The notes below the pieces were generated by a model. That model saw nothing but the letters and a program-made list of their open reading frames with translations. It did no database searches and was not told the origin of the DNA. From Syntrophomonas sp. UBA1368 (lineage in GTDB: Bacteria; Bacillota; Syntrophomonadia; Syntrophomonadales; Syntrophomonadaceae): DNA of 11,211 nucleotides. The stretch spans positions 13,074-24,284 of the forward strand of contig DBRM01000057.1 in assembly GCA_002305965.1 (NCBI GenBank), read 5' to 3'. Of this stretch, positions 1 to 7,116 are shown piece by piece; position 1 is the stretch's first letter, and each line of letters begins with the position of its first letter. The position numbers and the translations under genes are program-made.

Positions 1-1116
1 CCATCCCAGGTCATACTTTGATCCGGAAGTATATTTCTTCCAATTTACCTCTTTAAATGCCGTCAGGTTTTTCTTGGGACTGCCATCGTAATGGAATAAA
101 CCGAAATATCGCTCATGTATGTTTTGGTCCAGCGGTGGAAGCGTCCATAAGGACGGTGCATAATCACTATAACACCAGGCCAGGGCAGCAGGGAACTGAT
201 GGTCATAAAGAGCTGCTAAAACCTGTGCTTCATACTGAGCCGCCGTTTCTTCCTGAAAAAGCTGGTACTTCTGCTTTTCCTGATTTTCATCGGCTGCCGG
301 AGCAGAGGGCAATGTTGGCAGGCCAAATTCCTGCATGACCACGGGCTTTTGTCCCAGCCAGGCTGTAATTATACTTAGAAACGGCACCAGGCGGTAGTCC
401 AGAGGATTCTTTATCCAGGAAAGATAGAAGGGATAAGCATGCATGCAAAGGTAATCGCAAAACTTCCCGGCATCCTGCGGCCAAAGATGCCGGTCTTCTT
501 CCAGATCTTCAGCATGCATTCCCAATGTTATCGGTATGTCGGTATATTTCTTAATGGCATCCACCATGGCGGCAAGCCAATGACATGCCTGTTCACGATT
601 ATGGGGAATGGTTACATTGGAGGCTTCATTGCCCAGGTCATAACTATGGATTGCCGGGTGCCCCTGGAGGGAGCGACTGACCTTGCTGACCTGTTCAACC
701 TGTGCCAGCATCAGTTCCTGATCAGCATAAAAATTTTTTACCTGTCCTTTTTGTATGGAGTTCTGGCAAAATATCGGAAAACGCCGGCTGCTATTTGCAT
801 CCATGTTTACCATCCAGTAAGGGAGCCAGTTCACACCGCTCATATGGCCGCAAAAAAAAGTGGGTACCAATTTTAAAGAGAATTTTTCAGCACAATCTGC
901 GGTCAATACCAAGTTTTGTAAAGCTCTGGCAGAGATTACATCGGGATGGGGCTGAAAGTCTTCCCAGGTGAGAAAGATCCTTACGGTGTGAAAGCGGAAG
1001 GCAGCCAGACGGGCGAAATCCTGTTTAACTTCCGCCAAGTCATAATGCTGCCACCAATACATGGCCTTTTTCGCCGGCCAATAGTTTATCCCTATATCAA
1101 AGCTTTTTTTGAACAT
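1..1116 (-). CDS. Clan GH-A glycoside hydrolase (GH5/cellulase-like), 3'-truncated by window edge
   Basis: This frame is open without a stop from the start at 1116 to position 1 (372 codons), so the gene continues outside the window. The translation reads as a (beta/alpha)8 retaining glycosidase. An N-terminal GINYWP strand is followed by VRIFLTWEDFQP (about residues 45-56) and the segment FFCGHMSGVNWLP (about 87-99). DLGNE (160-164) supplies the probable acid/base Glu164, and VVMQEFG (259-265) supplies the probable nucleophile Glu263. These pairings follow clan GH-A logic; the substrate cannot be read from the sequence. There is no signal peptide, so the enzyme is probably cytoplasmic. ATG 1116 is preferred because GAGGT lies 9 nt upstream; an in-frame ATG at 1152 has no ribosome binding site. 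The gene lies 163 bp downstream of the DUF1858 gene on the same strand. The family call is firm, the exact family number is not. Confidence 0.88.
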   Translation of the reverse strand, partial: MFKKSFDIGINYWPAKKAMYWWQHYDLAEVKQDFARLAAFRFHTVRIFLTWEDFQPHPDVISARALQNLVLTADCAEKFSLKLVPTFFCGHMSGVNWLPYWMVNMDANSSRRFPIFCQNSIQKGQVKNFYADQELMLAQVEQVSKVSRSLQGHPAIHSYDLGNEASNVTIPHNREQACHWLAAMVDAIKKYTDIPITLGMHAEDLEEDRHLWPQDAGKFCDYLCMHAYPFYLSWIKNPLDYRLVPFLSIITAWLGQKPVVMQEFGLPTLPSAPAADENQEKQKYQLFQEETAAQYEAQVLAALYDHQFPAALAWCYSDYAPSLWTLPPLDQNIHERYFGLFHYDGSPKKNLTAFKEVNWKKYTSGSKYDLGW

Positions 1117-1169
1117 CAGAACGATACCTCGCGGTTTTTTTGCAATAAACATTTGGCATATTGATTGAA

Positions 1170-1207
1170 GGATATTATAAAATACAGGCAGTTTGATTAT
1201 AATATCC
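1170..1207. repeat. 11-bp perfect inverted repeat ahead of the glycosidase gene
   Basis: GGATATTATAA at 1170-1180 is repeated as its exact reverse complement at 1197-1207, with a 16-nt spacer. Each arm contains a TATAAT-like hexamer on the minus strand, and the element ends 54 nt upstream of the glycosidase start. It could be a regulator binding site, as expected for a sugar-responsive gene, or part of an AT-rich promoter. I found no good -35 hexamer at the right distance. It lacks a U-run, so it is not a convincing terminator for the DUF1858 gene. Confidence 0.5.
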
Positions 1208-1279
1208 CCGGCTTATTGCATAATATTCCCATTCAGGCTATCGTTTATTTTGCTCTTTTGTGCAAAAGCTATGCAGGCA

Positions 1280-1483
1280 TTATTCAGTTTTGGGTCTGCT
1301 GCGCATCGATTCCAGATCAATGATCAATTCTTCCAGATCCACGTTTTTACCCCGGGCAGCCTGCTCGAGGGTCATCCAGGCTGCTGATCAGCCTAAACAT
1401 CTTACCCCCAGATTCATCAGCAATTCCTGTGAACCCGGTACTTGAATGAGGATATCTTTGATCAGCGTTTTGGGAGTAATCAT
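1280..1483 (-). CDS. DUF1858-family small redox protein with in-frame TGA: candidate selenoprotein (CxxU)
   Basis: The gene starts at ATG 1483, with AAGGA 8 nt upstream, 36 nt after the VanW stop. Thirty-one codons run to a TGA at 1388-1390. The same frame then continues for 35 sense codons to TAA at 1280-1282, for 67 residues in total. Both halves match the DUF1858 (hybrid-cluster-protein-associated redox disulfide) pattern: a first helix (LIKDILIQVPGSQELL), then GVRCLG, the TGA, SAAWMTLEQAA, and a final acidic helix VDLEELIIDLE. In this family the residue after CLG is normally the second Cys of CxxC, so the TGA sits precisely on a catalytic Cys position. A hairpin directly follows the TGA (separate entry). 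I infer selenocysteine insertion, giving a C29-L-G-U32 redox pair. The alternative is a nonsense mutation from TGC or TGT, or a sequence error. No selenium genes are in the window, so this rests on local evidence. The gene is probably co-transcribed with the VanW gene upstream. Confidence 0.72.
1356..1384 (-). promoter_or_regulatory. Bacterial SECIS-like hairpin immediately after the in-frame TGA
   Basis: In the minus-strand transcript, three nucleotides after the UGA, GCAGCCUG (1384-1377) pairs perfectly with CAGGCUGC (1363-1356). This gives 8 bp with no wobble around a 13-nt loop that begins with G (1376). Bacterial SECIS elements are coding-region hairpins just after the UGA, with a G among the first loop bases, so shape and position are suggestive. 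The loop G is only 12 nt after the UGA, somewhat closer than in typical elements. Inner U-G, G-C and A-U pairs could extend the stem and move the apical loop further out. The arms lie within codons for conserved residues, so part of the pairing could be coincidence. Confidence 0.5.
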
Positions 1484-1519
1484 AGCCTCAGTCCTTAATT
1501 GCATTTATTATTTCTTATT

Positions 1520-2557
1520 TTATGCGACATCAAGGAACAACGCTACCACATAGTTTCCGTAAACGGCGGTAAATACTTGCAGGTCTTTTTCCCGGTTATT
1601 CTTAAACTTAAAGTCCGCTGCTCCCCAAAGAACGGTAGCATCATATCCGGAGGCTACATAATTGACCGACAGCGTATGAGGATGCCTTTCAACAATTTCG
1701 AGGCCGGCGGTCAAAGCACTGTTGTAAAGCGTGCTGGAGACCTGGCAGATACCGCCCCCGGTTCCGGGCACAACCTGGCGGCCGACAAAAATGCTGGCAG
1801 GAAGATATCCTTTTTCAGCGATGCGGGGACCCACGACCTGATTAAATGAAAATACATCCCCGGATTTAACCAAGTTGCCGTTTATTTGGCTGCAGGCCAG
1901 TATGATATTCTTGGTGCGATTGGGGGGACTGTTATTAAGACGGGTGAAATAACCGCCCAATACATTTTCGTCTCCCCAGAGAGCAGCCAGGTCAGAATCA
2001 GGTAATATTGCACCCCAGAGGCCGAGGTCTTGAGGAAAATCAATATTAATAACGGCAGGAACTTCTTTTGCGGGGGGGACGCTATATAAATAAACGGTTC
2101 TGGTATCCGCATCATAGTCCACCGTGAAGCCGAATTCTTCCGCTGCTGCCCTTAGGGGGATGAAAAACGCAGTGCTGCTTTTATAGGGGACCGTATCTAA
2201 AGAAAACCACTGATCGCCTTTACTATATATGTTCTGACCATTACGGAAAGAGATACCTATCTGGCCGCGGGTCAGGAACAATTGTTCATTATCTGCCCAT
2301 TCCAGTTCAAGATCAAGTAATCCTGCCAGTTGACTGGCGTCGATCAACGTGCGCCCTTCCTGATTTATTATTTGAGTGACTGCAGGAGAGACCGATAAGC
2401 CATCAAAAACCAAGGCTGCTTTGTGTCCCGGCGGATCCTCCAAGGTTGTTAAAATTTGATCATCAGCATCCGGCTGGGCATAAATGGGGGCAGGAATGAT
2501 CAACATGGCAAAAAAAATGACAGCCAGCAGCCAGAGGTATTGGATATTCTTTTTCAT
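1520..2557 (-). CDS. Secreted VanW-family protein with N-terminal copper-amine-oxidase-N-like domain
   Basis: The protein has 345 residues. A classical signal peptide occupies residues 1-27 (KKN, hydrophobic core, APIYA cleavage site), so it is exported. Residues about 55-160 resemble the copper amine oxidase N-terminal-like domain common in Firmicutes wall proteins, with the recurring pattern IPLRAAAEEFG and V.YDADTRTVYLY. Residues about 200-345 form the VanW domain, with SFNQVVGPR, GGGICQVSSTLYNSAL (267-282, conserved Cys271) and ERHPHTLSVNY. VanW takes its name from vancomycin-resistance clusters, but its biochemical activity is not established. A cell-envelope role is the most that can be said, and nothing nearby points to glycopeptide resistance. 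A GGGAG ribosome binding site precedes ATG 2557. It appears to be the first gene of a minus-strand unit continuing into the DUF1858 gene. Confidence 0.9.
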   Translation of the reverse strand: MKKNIQYLWLLAVIFFAMLIIPAPIYAQPDADDQILTTLEDPPGHKAALVFDGLSVSPAVTQIINQEGRTLIDASQLAGLLDLELEWADNEQLFLTRGQIGISFRNGQNIYSKGDQWFSLDTVPYKSSTAFFIPLRAAAEEFGFTVDYDADTRTVYLYSVPPAKEVPAVINIDFPQDLGLWGAILPDSDLAALWGDENVLGGYFTRLNNSPPNRTKNIILACSQINGNLVKSGDVFSFNQVVGPRIAEKGYLPASIFVGRQVVPGTGGGICQVSSTLYNSALTAGLEIVERHPHTLSVNYVASGYDATVLWGAADFKFKNNREKDLQVFTAVYGNYVVALFLDVA

Positions 2558-2647
2558 AAACTCTCCCTTCTAAAGCAAATAATATGGTTAACCTATATTT
2601 ACTGAAGAGCTGCTTTCGCTATGACAGTTTTGTGCATACTGCAAGTG

Positions 2648-2676
2648 AAAATATTTAATGATATAGATTGGGTCAA
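2648..2676 (-). promoter_or_regulatory. Predicted sigma-A-type promoter for the VanW gene
   Basis: On the minus strand TTGACC (2676-2671) and TATTTT (2653-2648) are separated by exactly 17 nt, about 90 nt ahead of the VanW start. The -35 box matches 5 of 6 consensus bases and the -10 box 4 of 6. It lies back to back with the proposed helicase promoter. Confidence 0.5.
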
Positions 2677-2679
2677 GTA

Positions 2680-2688
2680 TGCTATATT
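2680..2688 (+). promoter_or_regulatory. Possible extended -10 promoter of the DEAD-box helicase gene
   Basis: TGC directly followed by TATATT forms an extended -10 element 33 nt upstream of the proposed TTG start. No good -35 hexamer is present 17 nt further upstream. Its position in the divergent intergenic region is right, but the call is weak. Confidence 0.35.
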
Positions 2689-2721
2689 AGATAAGTCTTA
2701 TTGAAACAAGGAGGAGAAAGA

Positions 2722-4284
<1,563 letters not shown>

Positions 4285-4309
4285 TATACAGTTTCTGGAT
4301 ATAAATGAT

Positions 4310-4337
4310 AAAGGAGGATTTAATCCTCTTTTTTTTT
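4310..4337 (+). terminator. Intrinsic terminator of the helicase gene
   Basis: AAAGGAGGA pairs with UCCUCUUU around a 5-nt loop UUUAA (one G-U pair), and the descending arm merges into an uninterrupted run of nine T. It starts 25 nt after the helicase stop codon. Confidence 0.8.
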
Positions 4338-4389
4338 ACAAAGCATTATAATAATAAAATAACAATGGGGAAAGTCGAGGTTTCTCCGG

Positions 4390-5061
4390 ATGGAAACGAC
4401 CAGCGGGCGGTTTTTCCGCTTTGAAATGATATATCGCTGCTTTGAGACAGACAAGAAGTATTTGAAAGAATCCGGGCAGGTCGAACCCGGGCAGATCCTG
4501 ACCGTCACCGGGCCGTCCGGTTCGGGTAAAAGCACTTTGCTGAAAATATTGGCGCGATTGCTGAAACCGCAAAGCGGTGAAGTATTCTGGCATGACCGGA
4601 ACTGGCATGCCTTTTCACCCACAGATTGGCGCCGGGGGATCCAATTTGTAAGCCAGAAGCCGGTGGTTTTTCCAGGACTGATAAAAGATAATTTCCGTCT
4701 GCCTTTCACCCTGAAAAATCAGAAGGAGAAAGCTGACTTATCTATGGACCAGGTGATTGAGTACATGGAGCGGACAGGTTTGTCAGTGCGAATGCTGACA
4801 CAGGAGGCTAAATCGATGTCCGGGGGAGAAGCAGCCAGATTGGCTTTGGTCAGAGCTCTGATCATTGAACCTGAGATCCTGCTTTTGGATGAACCAACCG
4901 CTTTCTTAGATCATGATTCCCGGATCAAGACCATTTCTTTGCTCAATGAATGGGTCAAGGAAAAGCAGCGTGCCATAATCGTGGTTTCCCATCAGGAAGA
5001 CGACTTGAAGTATCTGGATTGTCAAACCGTTTTGACCCTTCCCGTCAGAAAGGCAGGATAA
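4390..5061 (+). CDS. fetA: ABC transporter ATP-binding protein, FetA (YbbL)-like
   Basis: This is the nucleotide-binding subunit of an ABC transporter; it energises the membrane partner encoded 2 bp downstream. Walker A is GPSGSGKST (41-49), the Q-loop Gln is 89, the signature is MSGGE (143-147), Walker B is ILLLDE (163-168) and the H-loop His is 201 (VVSHQEDD). At 223 residues it is a minimal single-domain ATPase. Pairing with a FetB-family permease identifies the system; in E. coli FetAB is linked to iron export and oxidative-stress tolerance, and the metal here is inferred from that family. The start at ATG 4390 has only a modest ribosome binding site (GAGG, 9 nt upstream), and the N-terminus lacks the usual opening strand motif, so it is the least certain part. 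A TATAAT at 4347-4352 may be the promoter -10, without a clear -35. Confidence 0.88.
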   Translation: METTSGRFFRFEMIYRCFETDKKYLKESGQVEPGQILTVTGPSGSGKSTLLKILARLLKPQSGEVFWHDRNWHAFSPTDWRRGIQFVSQKPVVFPGLIKDNFRLPFTLKNQKEKADLSMDQVIEYMERTGLSVRMLTQEAKSMSGGEAARLALVRALIIEPEILLLDEPTAFLDHDSRIKTISLLNEWVKEKQRAIIVVSHQEDDLKYLDCQTVLTLPVRKAG

Positions 5062-5063
5062 TA

Positions 5064-5861
5064 ATGCTTGCAAACGGCTATATTCCTATTTCTAATCAAC
5101 AACTGGTCATCAGCCTGAGCCTGGTTTTAATCACCGGGCTGGTTTCCATGTTTTTGAAATTAGGCCTGGTAAAATCATTGATCTGGGGAACGATTCGGGC
5201 TTTTGTACAGTTGATGCTGATCGGTTATCTGCTTACTTTTATCTTTCAATTGAATCATCCTGCAGTGATCATTGCCATTATATTATTGATGAGTTTTATC
5301 GCCAGCCGTGAAGCCACCCGGCGCATCACAAGAACACCTTTTGATCCGGCTTTATTATCCTTTATCACCTTGACGGCCAGCACTTTTCTGGTAGGGATCA
5401 TCGTGGTGGCAGTTATTATTTCTCCGGAGCCTTGGTATGAGGCAAGGATTATGATCCCAATCTTTGGGATGATCCTTGGTAATTCGATGAACGCGGTGGC
5501 ATTGGCTCTGGACAGGATGTACAGTGAAGTATATGCCCATGTTGAAGAAGTGGAACAAATGCTATGTTTTGGTGCGACTCCCTGGGAAGCTTCCCGGACC
5601 TATATTCGCAGAGCCGTGGAAGCTGGGATGACACCCACCATCAATTCTTTAATGGTAGTAGGTCTGGTGAGCCTGCCGGGGATGATGACCGGACAAATCC
5701 TGGCGGGGATGGATCCGCAGGAAGCTGTCAGGTATCAATTTGTGGTGATGATCATGATCGCAGCAGCGGTTGCCATAACCTGCCTTTTGATCGTAGGACT
5801 TACCTATAAGAAAATGTTCAACGATGAAATGGCGTTGGTTGAAAGCATGATCAATAAATAA
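5064..5861 (+). CDS. fetB: ABC transporter permease, FetB (YbbM / UPF0014)-like
   Basis: This 265-residue polytopic membrane protein is the permease partner of the preceding ATPase. Family landmarks are conserved: the early helix pair with VKSLIWGTIRAFVQL, ASREATRR after helix 3, GNSMNAVALALDR in the middle, FGATPWEASR as the probable coupling segment, and TPTINSLMVVGLVSLPGMMTGQILAGMDPQEAVRYQ near the end. About seven hydrophobic segments are visible. The start at ATG 5064 follows the ATPase stop by 2 nt, with AGGCAGGA just upstream overlapping the end of that gene, which is the spacing of a translationally coupled pair. The frame extends further upstream (to 4950), but that part only shadows the ATPase gene. 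The role inferred from the family is metal export, probably iron. Confidence 0.92.
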   Translation: MLANGYIPISNQQLVISLSLVLITGLVSMFLKLGLVKSLIWGTIRAFVQLMLIGYLLTFIFQLNHPAVIIAIILLMSFIASREATRRITRTPFDPALLSFITLTASTFLVGIIVVAVIISPEPWYEARIMIPIFGMILGNSMNAVALALDRMYSEVYAHVEEVEQMLCFGATPWEASRTYIRRAVEAGMTPTINSLMVVGLVSLPGMMTGQILAGMDPQEAVRYQFVVMIMIAAAVAITCLLIVGLTYKKMFNDEMALVESMINK

Positions 5862-5862
5862 A

Positions 5863-5991
5863 ATCAGGCCGTCAAAAAAGGCCAATAGCTGTGTTAACCC
5901 GAAAGCGCCGCTCGATCAACGTACTTGAGTACGCTTCAATCGCTTCTCTTTCAGGTTGCCTTGCTCTTGACCTTTTTGTGCTCGCCCTGAT
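5863..5991. repeat. 129-bp symmetric long imperfect inverted repeat between convergent genes
   Basis: The whole interval folds on itself about position 5927. The outer arms are ATCAGG/CCTGAT and the centre is CGTAC-TTGA-GTACG (5920-5933). Aligning one arm with the reverse complement of the other shows long matching stretches, including AAAAAGG.CAA.AGC and AACC.GAAAG, with several mismatches that would be G-U pairs in RNA. It begins 2 nt after the fetB-like stop and ends about 45 nt before the stop of the convergent coat gene. It has no coding potential. It could be a MITE/REP-like interspersed element or a structured 3' region shared by both genes. No long T-run follows, so it is not a standard terminator. 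Confidence 0.7.
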
Positions 5992-6032
5992 GTGCAGGGG
6001 ATTTTTCGATTATGCTTCCATTTCTTTAATTA

Positions 6033-6051
6033 CCCAATTAGCTTAATTGGG
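6033..6051 (-). other. Stem-loop overlapping the coat gene stop codon
   Basis: CCCAATTA and TAATTGGG form an 8-bp perfect stem around a 3-nt loop and include the TAA stop at 6038-6040. No T-run follows on the minus strand, so a stabilising or weak termination role is possible, but a true intrinsic terminator is not shown. Confidence 0.4.
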
Positions 6052-6292
6052 ATTTGACCTCTTGCATCTGCTGCGAGCTGGCACTGGCAGCGGGTTTATA
6101 ATAACCTTTCTGGGCAGCCAGTTGAAACAATTGATATTGAAATTGTTCATCAGAGTTCCTGATCTGCTGAAGGGTCTGGCGTAGTTCCTGATTGGCTGTT
6201 TCACTGATCGCACTGGCATAAGTTGTTAAACTGCTTTTGCAGCTATTGAGTATATCATTTACCATTTCCTTGTCACTCATATGCTGATTCAA
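6038..6292 (-). CDS. Spore coat protein, CotF family
   Basis: The protein has 84 residues, is mostly helical and Gln-rich. The segment SDKEMVNDILNSCKSSLTTY, followed by an ELRQTLQQIRN..EQFQYQLFQLAAQKGYYKPA pattern, is typical of Coat_F domain proteins: a paired-helix, ferritin-like bundle ending in a G-Y/W-Y-P motif. It is a structural component of the spore coat made in the mother cell. The TTG at 6292 is chosen because AAGGAGG lies 10 nt upstream; the in-frame ATG (6280) is 22 nt from it, and an ATG closer to the ribosome binding site is out of frame. It lies 15 nt after the 60-aa gene, so the two are surely co-transcribed. Confidence 0.87.
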   Translation of the reverse strand: MNQHMSDKEMVNDILNSCKSSLTTYASAISETANQELRQTLQQIRNSDEQFQYQLFQLAAQKGYYKPAASASSQQMQEVKSQLS

Positions 6293-6307
6293 AAATCATC
6301 TTCCTCC

Positions 6308-6490
6308 TTATCCTAAAAATGACATTAATTTTTGCCGGGTATTGCTGGCCGACTGGGCAGATTGTTTAAACATCTGCTTGGCCTGTTGATCCTGACATTG
6401 TTCAGCGTAGAAGTTTAACTTCTTTTCGGCCAATTCATGAGAACCGATCAAGTGCCGTAAGGTCTGCAGTTCCTGTTGATTGAGATTCAT
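6308..6490 (-). CDS. Small helical protein partner of the CotF-like gene (60 aa)
   Basis: ATG 6490 has AAAGGAGC 6 nt upstream, so the frame extension to 6556 is not used. The 60 residues form two amphipathic helices (about 3-30 and 32-58) rich in Gln, Lys and Ala, with the motif HLIGSHELAEKKLNFYAEQC and an end TRQKLMSFLG. This helix-pair layout resembles half of a Coat_F/ferritin-like bundle. Such short genes are often found directly ahead of cotF-type genes in clostridia, so a coat role and possible co-assembly with its neighbour are inferred. No specific family name can be given. It lies downstream of the 6568-6593 terminator and should therefore have its own promoter in 6491-6567, where I saw no clear one. 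Confidence 0.82.
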   Translation of the reverse strand: MNLNQQELQTLRHLIGSHELAEKKLNFYAEQCQDQQAKQMFKQSAQSASNTRQKLMSFLG

Positions 6491-6567
6491 TAAAACGCTC
6501 CTTTCGTATTGTCTGAACACAATATTAGAATGTGCAAAATCATTTTTAGTATTCATTTAAAAAATAC

Positions 6568-6593
6568 AAAAAAAAAGCCAGCTAAGAGCCGGC
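6568..6593 (-). terminator. Intrinsic terminator after the basic-tailed protein gene
   Basis: On the minus strand GCCGGC (6593-6588) pairs with GCTGGC (6582-6577), with one G-U pair, around a 5-nt loop, and runs into nine T. It lies 17 nt after the stop at 6611 and closes the LysM/basic-tail unit. Confidence 0.8.
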
Positions 6594-6610
6594 AGTCATT
6601 TAACCGTACA

Positions 6611-7045
6611 TTATCTGATACGGCGGCGGGTTGGTTTTTTCTTGCTGTTAAACGTTTTGCTGGTTGGTTTGGTTTTTGATACTCCTTGTTCGGCAGACTG
6701 GCTAAGTATGGAAAGTTCGTTATTTACAAAACGGTGTGTTGCCAGCAGATTCGCATCAGCATCTTTACCCCAAACGGATACCAATACATTACTGGCATCA
6801 CTTAAGATAATTTCTACCTCGTATTGCAATACATCATTTATTTCAAAAACATCATATTCTGAAGACATGGCGGCTACCACGAAAGAACTGCTGCCGATCT
6901 GGCTTTTTTCACCATTTAAACTATAGACGAAAACATCAGCATTTATTTCACCGGTTTGGTTGTTGTTCAAAACCTTTACCCAGGCGCTGGTGGCCGGATT
7001 GGCAGCAGCGTTTTCGACCGGACCCGTCGATAATAATGTACTCAT
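6611..7045 (-). CDS. Uncharacterised beta-rich protein with strongly basic C-terminal tail
   Basis: The 144-residue protein starts at ATG 7045 with AAGGGAG 8 nt upstream. Residues 1-100 alternate short hydrophobic strands (WVKVLNNNQTGEINADVFVYSLNG, SSFVVAAMSSEYDVFEI, YEVEIILS, VLVSVWGKDADANLLATHRFV), consistent with a small beta-sandwich. It opens with MSTLLSTGPVEN, a start I associate with families of uncharacterised proteins in spore-forming clostridia. The last 25 residues are Lys/Arg/Thr-rich and end KKKPTRRRIR, a likely polyanion-binding or disordered tail. There is no signal peptide or membrane segment. It lies 71 bp after the acidic LysM gene and shares its terminator. A spore-surface role is inferred from context only. 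Confidence 0.85.
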   Translation of the reverse strand: MSTLLSTGPVENAAANPATSAWVKVLNNNQTGEINADVFVYSLNGEKSQIGSSSFVVAAMSSEYDVFEINDVLQYEVEIILSDASNVLVSVWGKDADANLLATHRFVNNELSILSQSAEQGVSKTKPTSKTFNSKKKPTRRRIR

Positions 7046-7116
7046 TATCTGTCTCCCTTCCTTGGCATAAAATTTTATCTCAAACAGCAGTTTATAACCT
7101 TCCGGGCACCAATATA

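Noticed and set aside
57..1164. Several plus-strand frames of 60-145 codons across the left end
   Set aside because: All lie antisense to the continuous glycoside hydrolase frame on the minus strand, which has clear family motifs and catalytic Glu residues.
1499..1849. Plus-strand frame of 116 codons
   Set aside because: Antisense to the VanW domain coding region; no motifs and no ribosome binding site.
1520..2557. VanW gene as a glycopeptide-resistance marker
   Set aside because: VanW-domain proteins are widespread in Firmicutes without resistance. No vanH/A/X, sensor kinase or response regulator genes are nearby.
4320..4709. Minus-strand frames of 90-129 codons
   Set aside because: Antisense to the FetA-like ATPase Walker A region and its upstream terminator; no family features.
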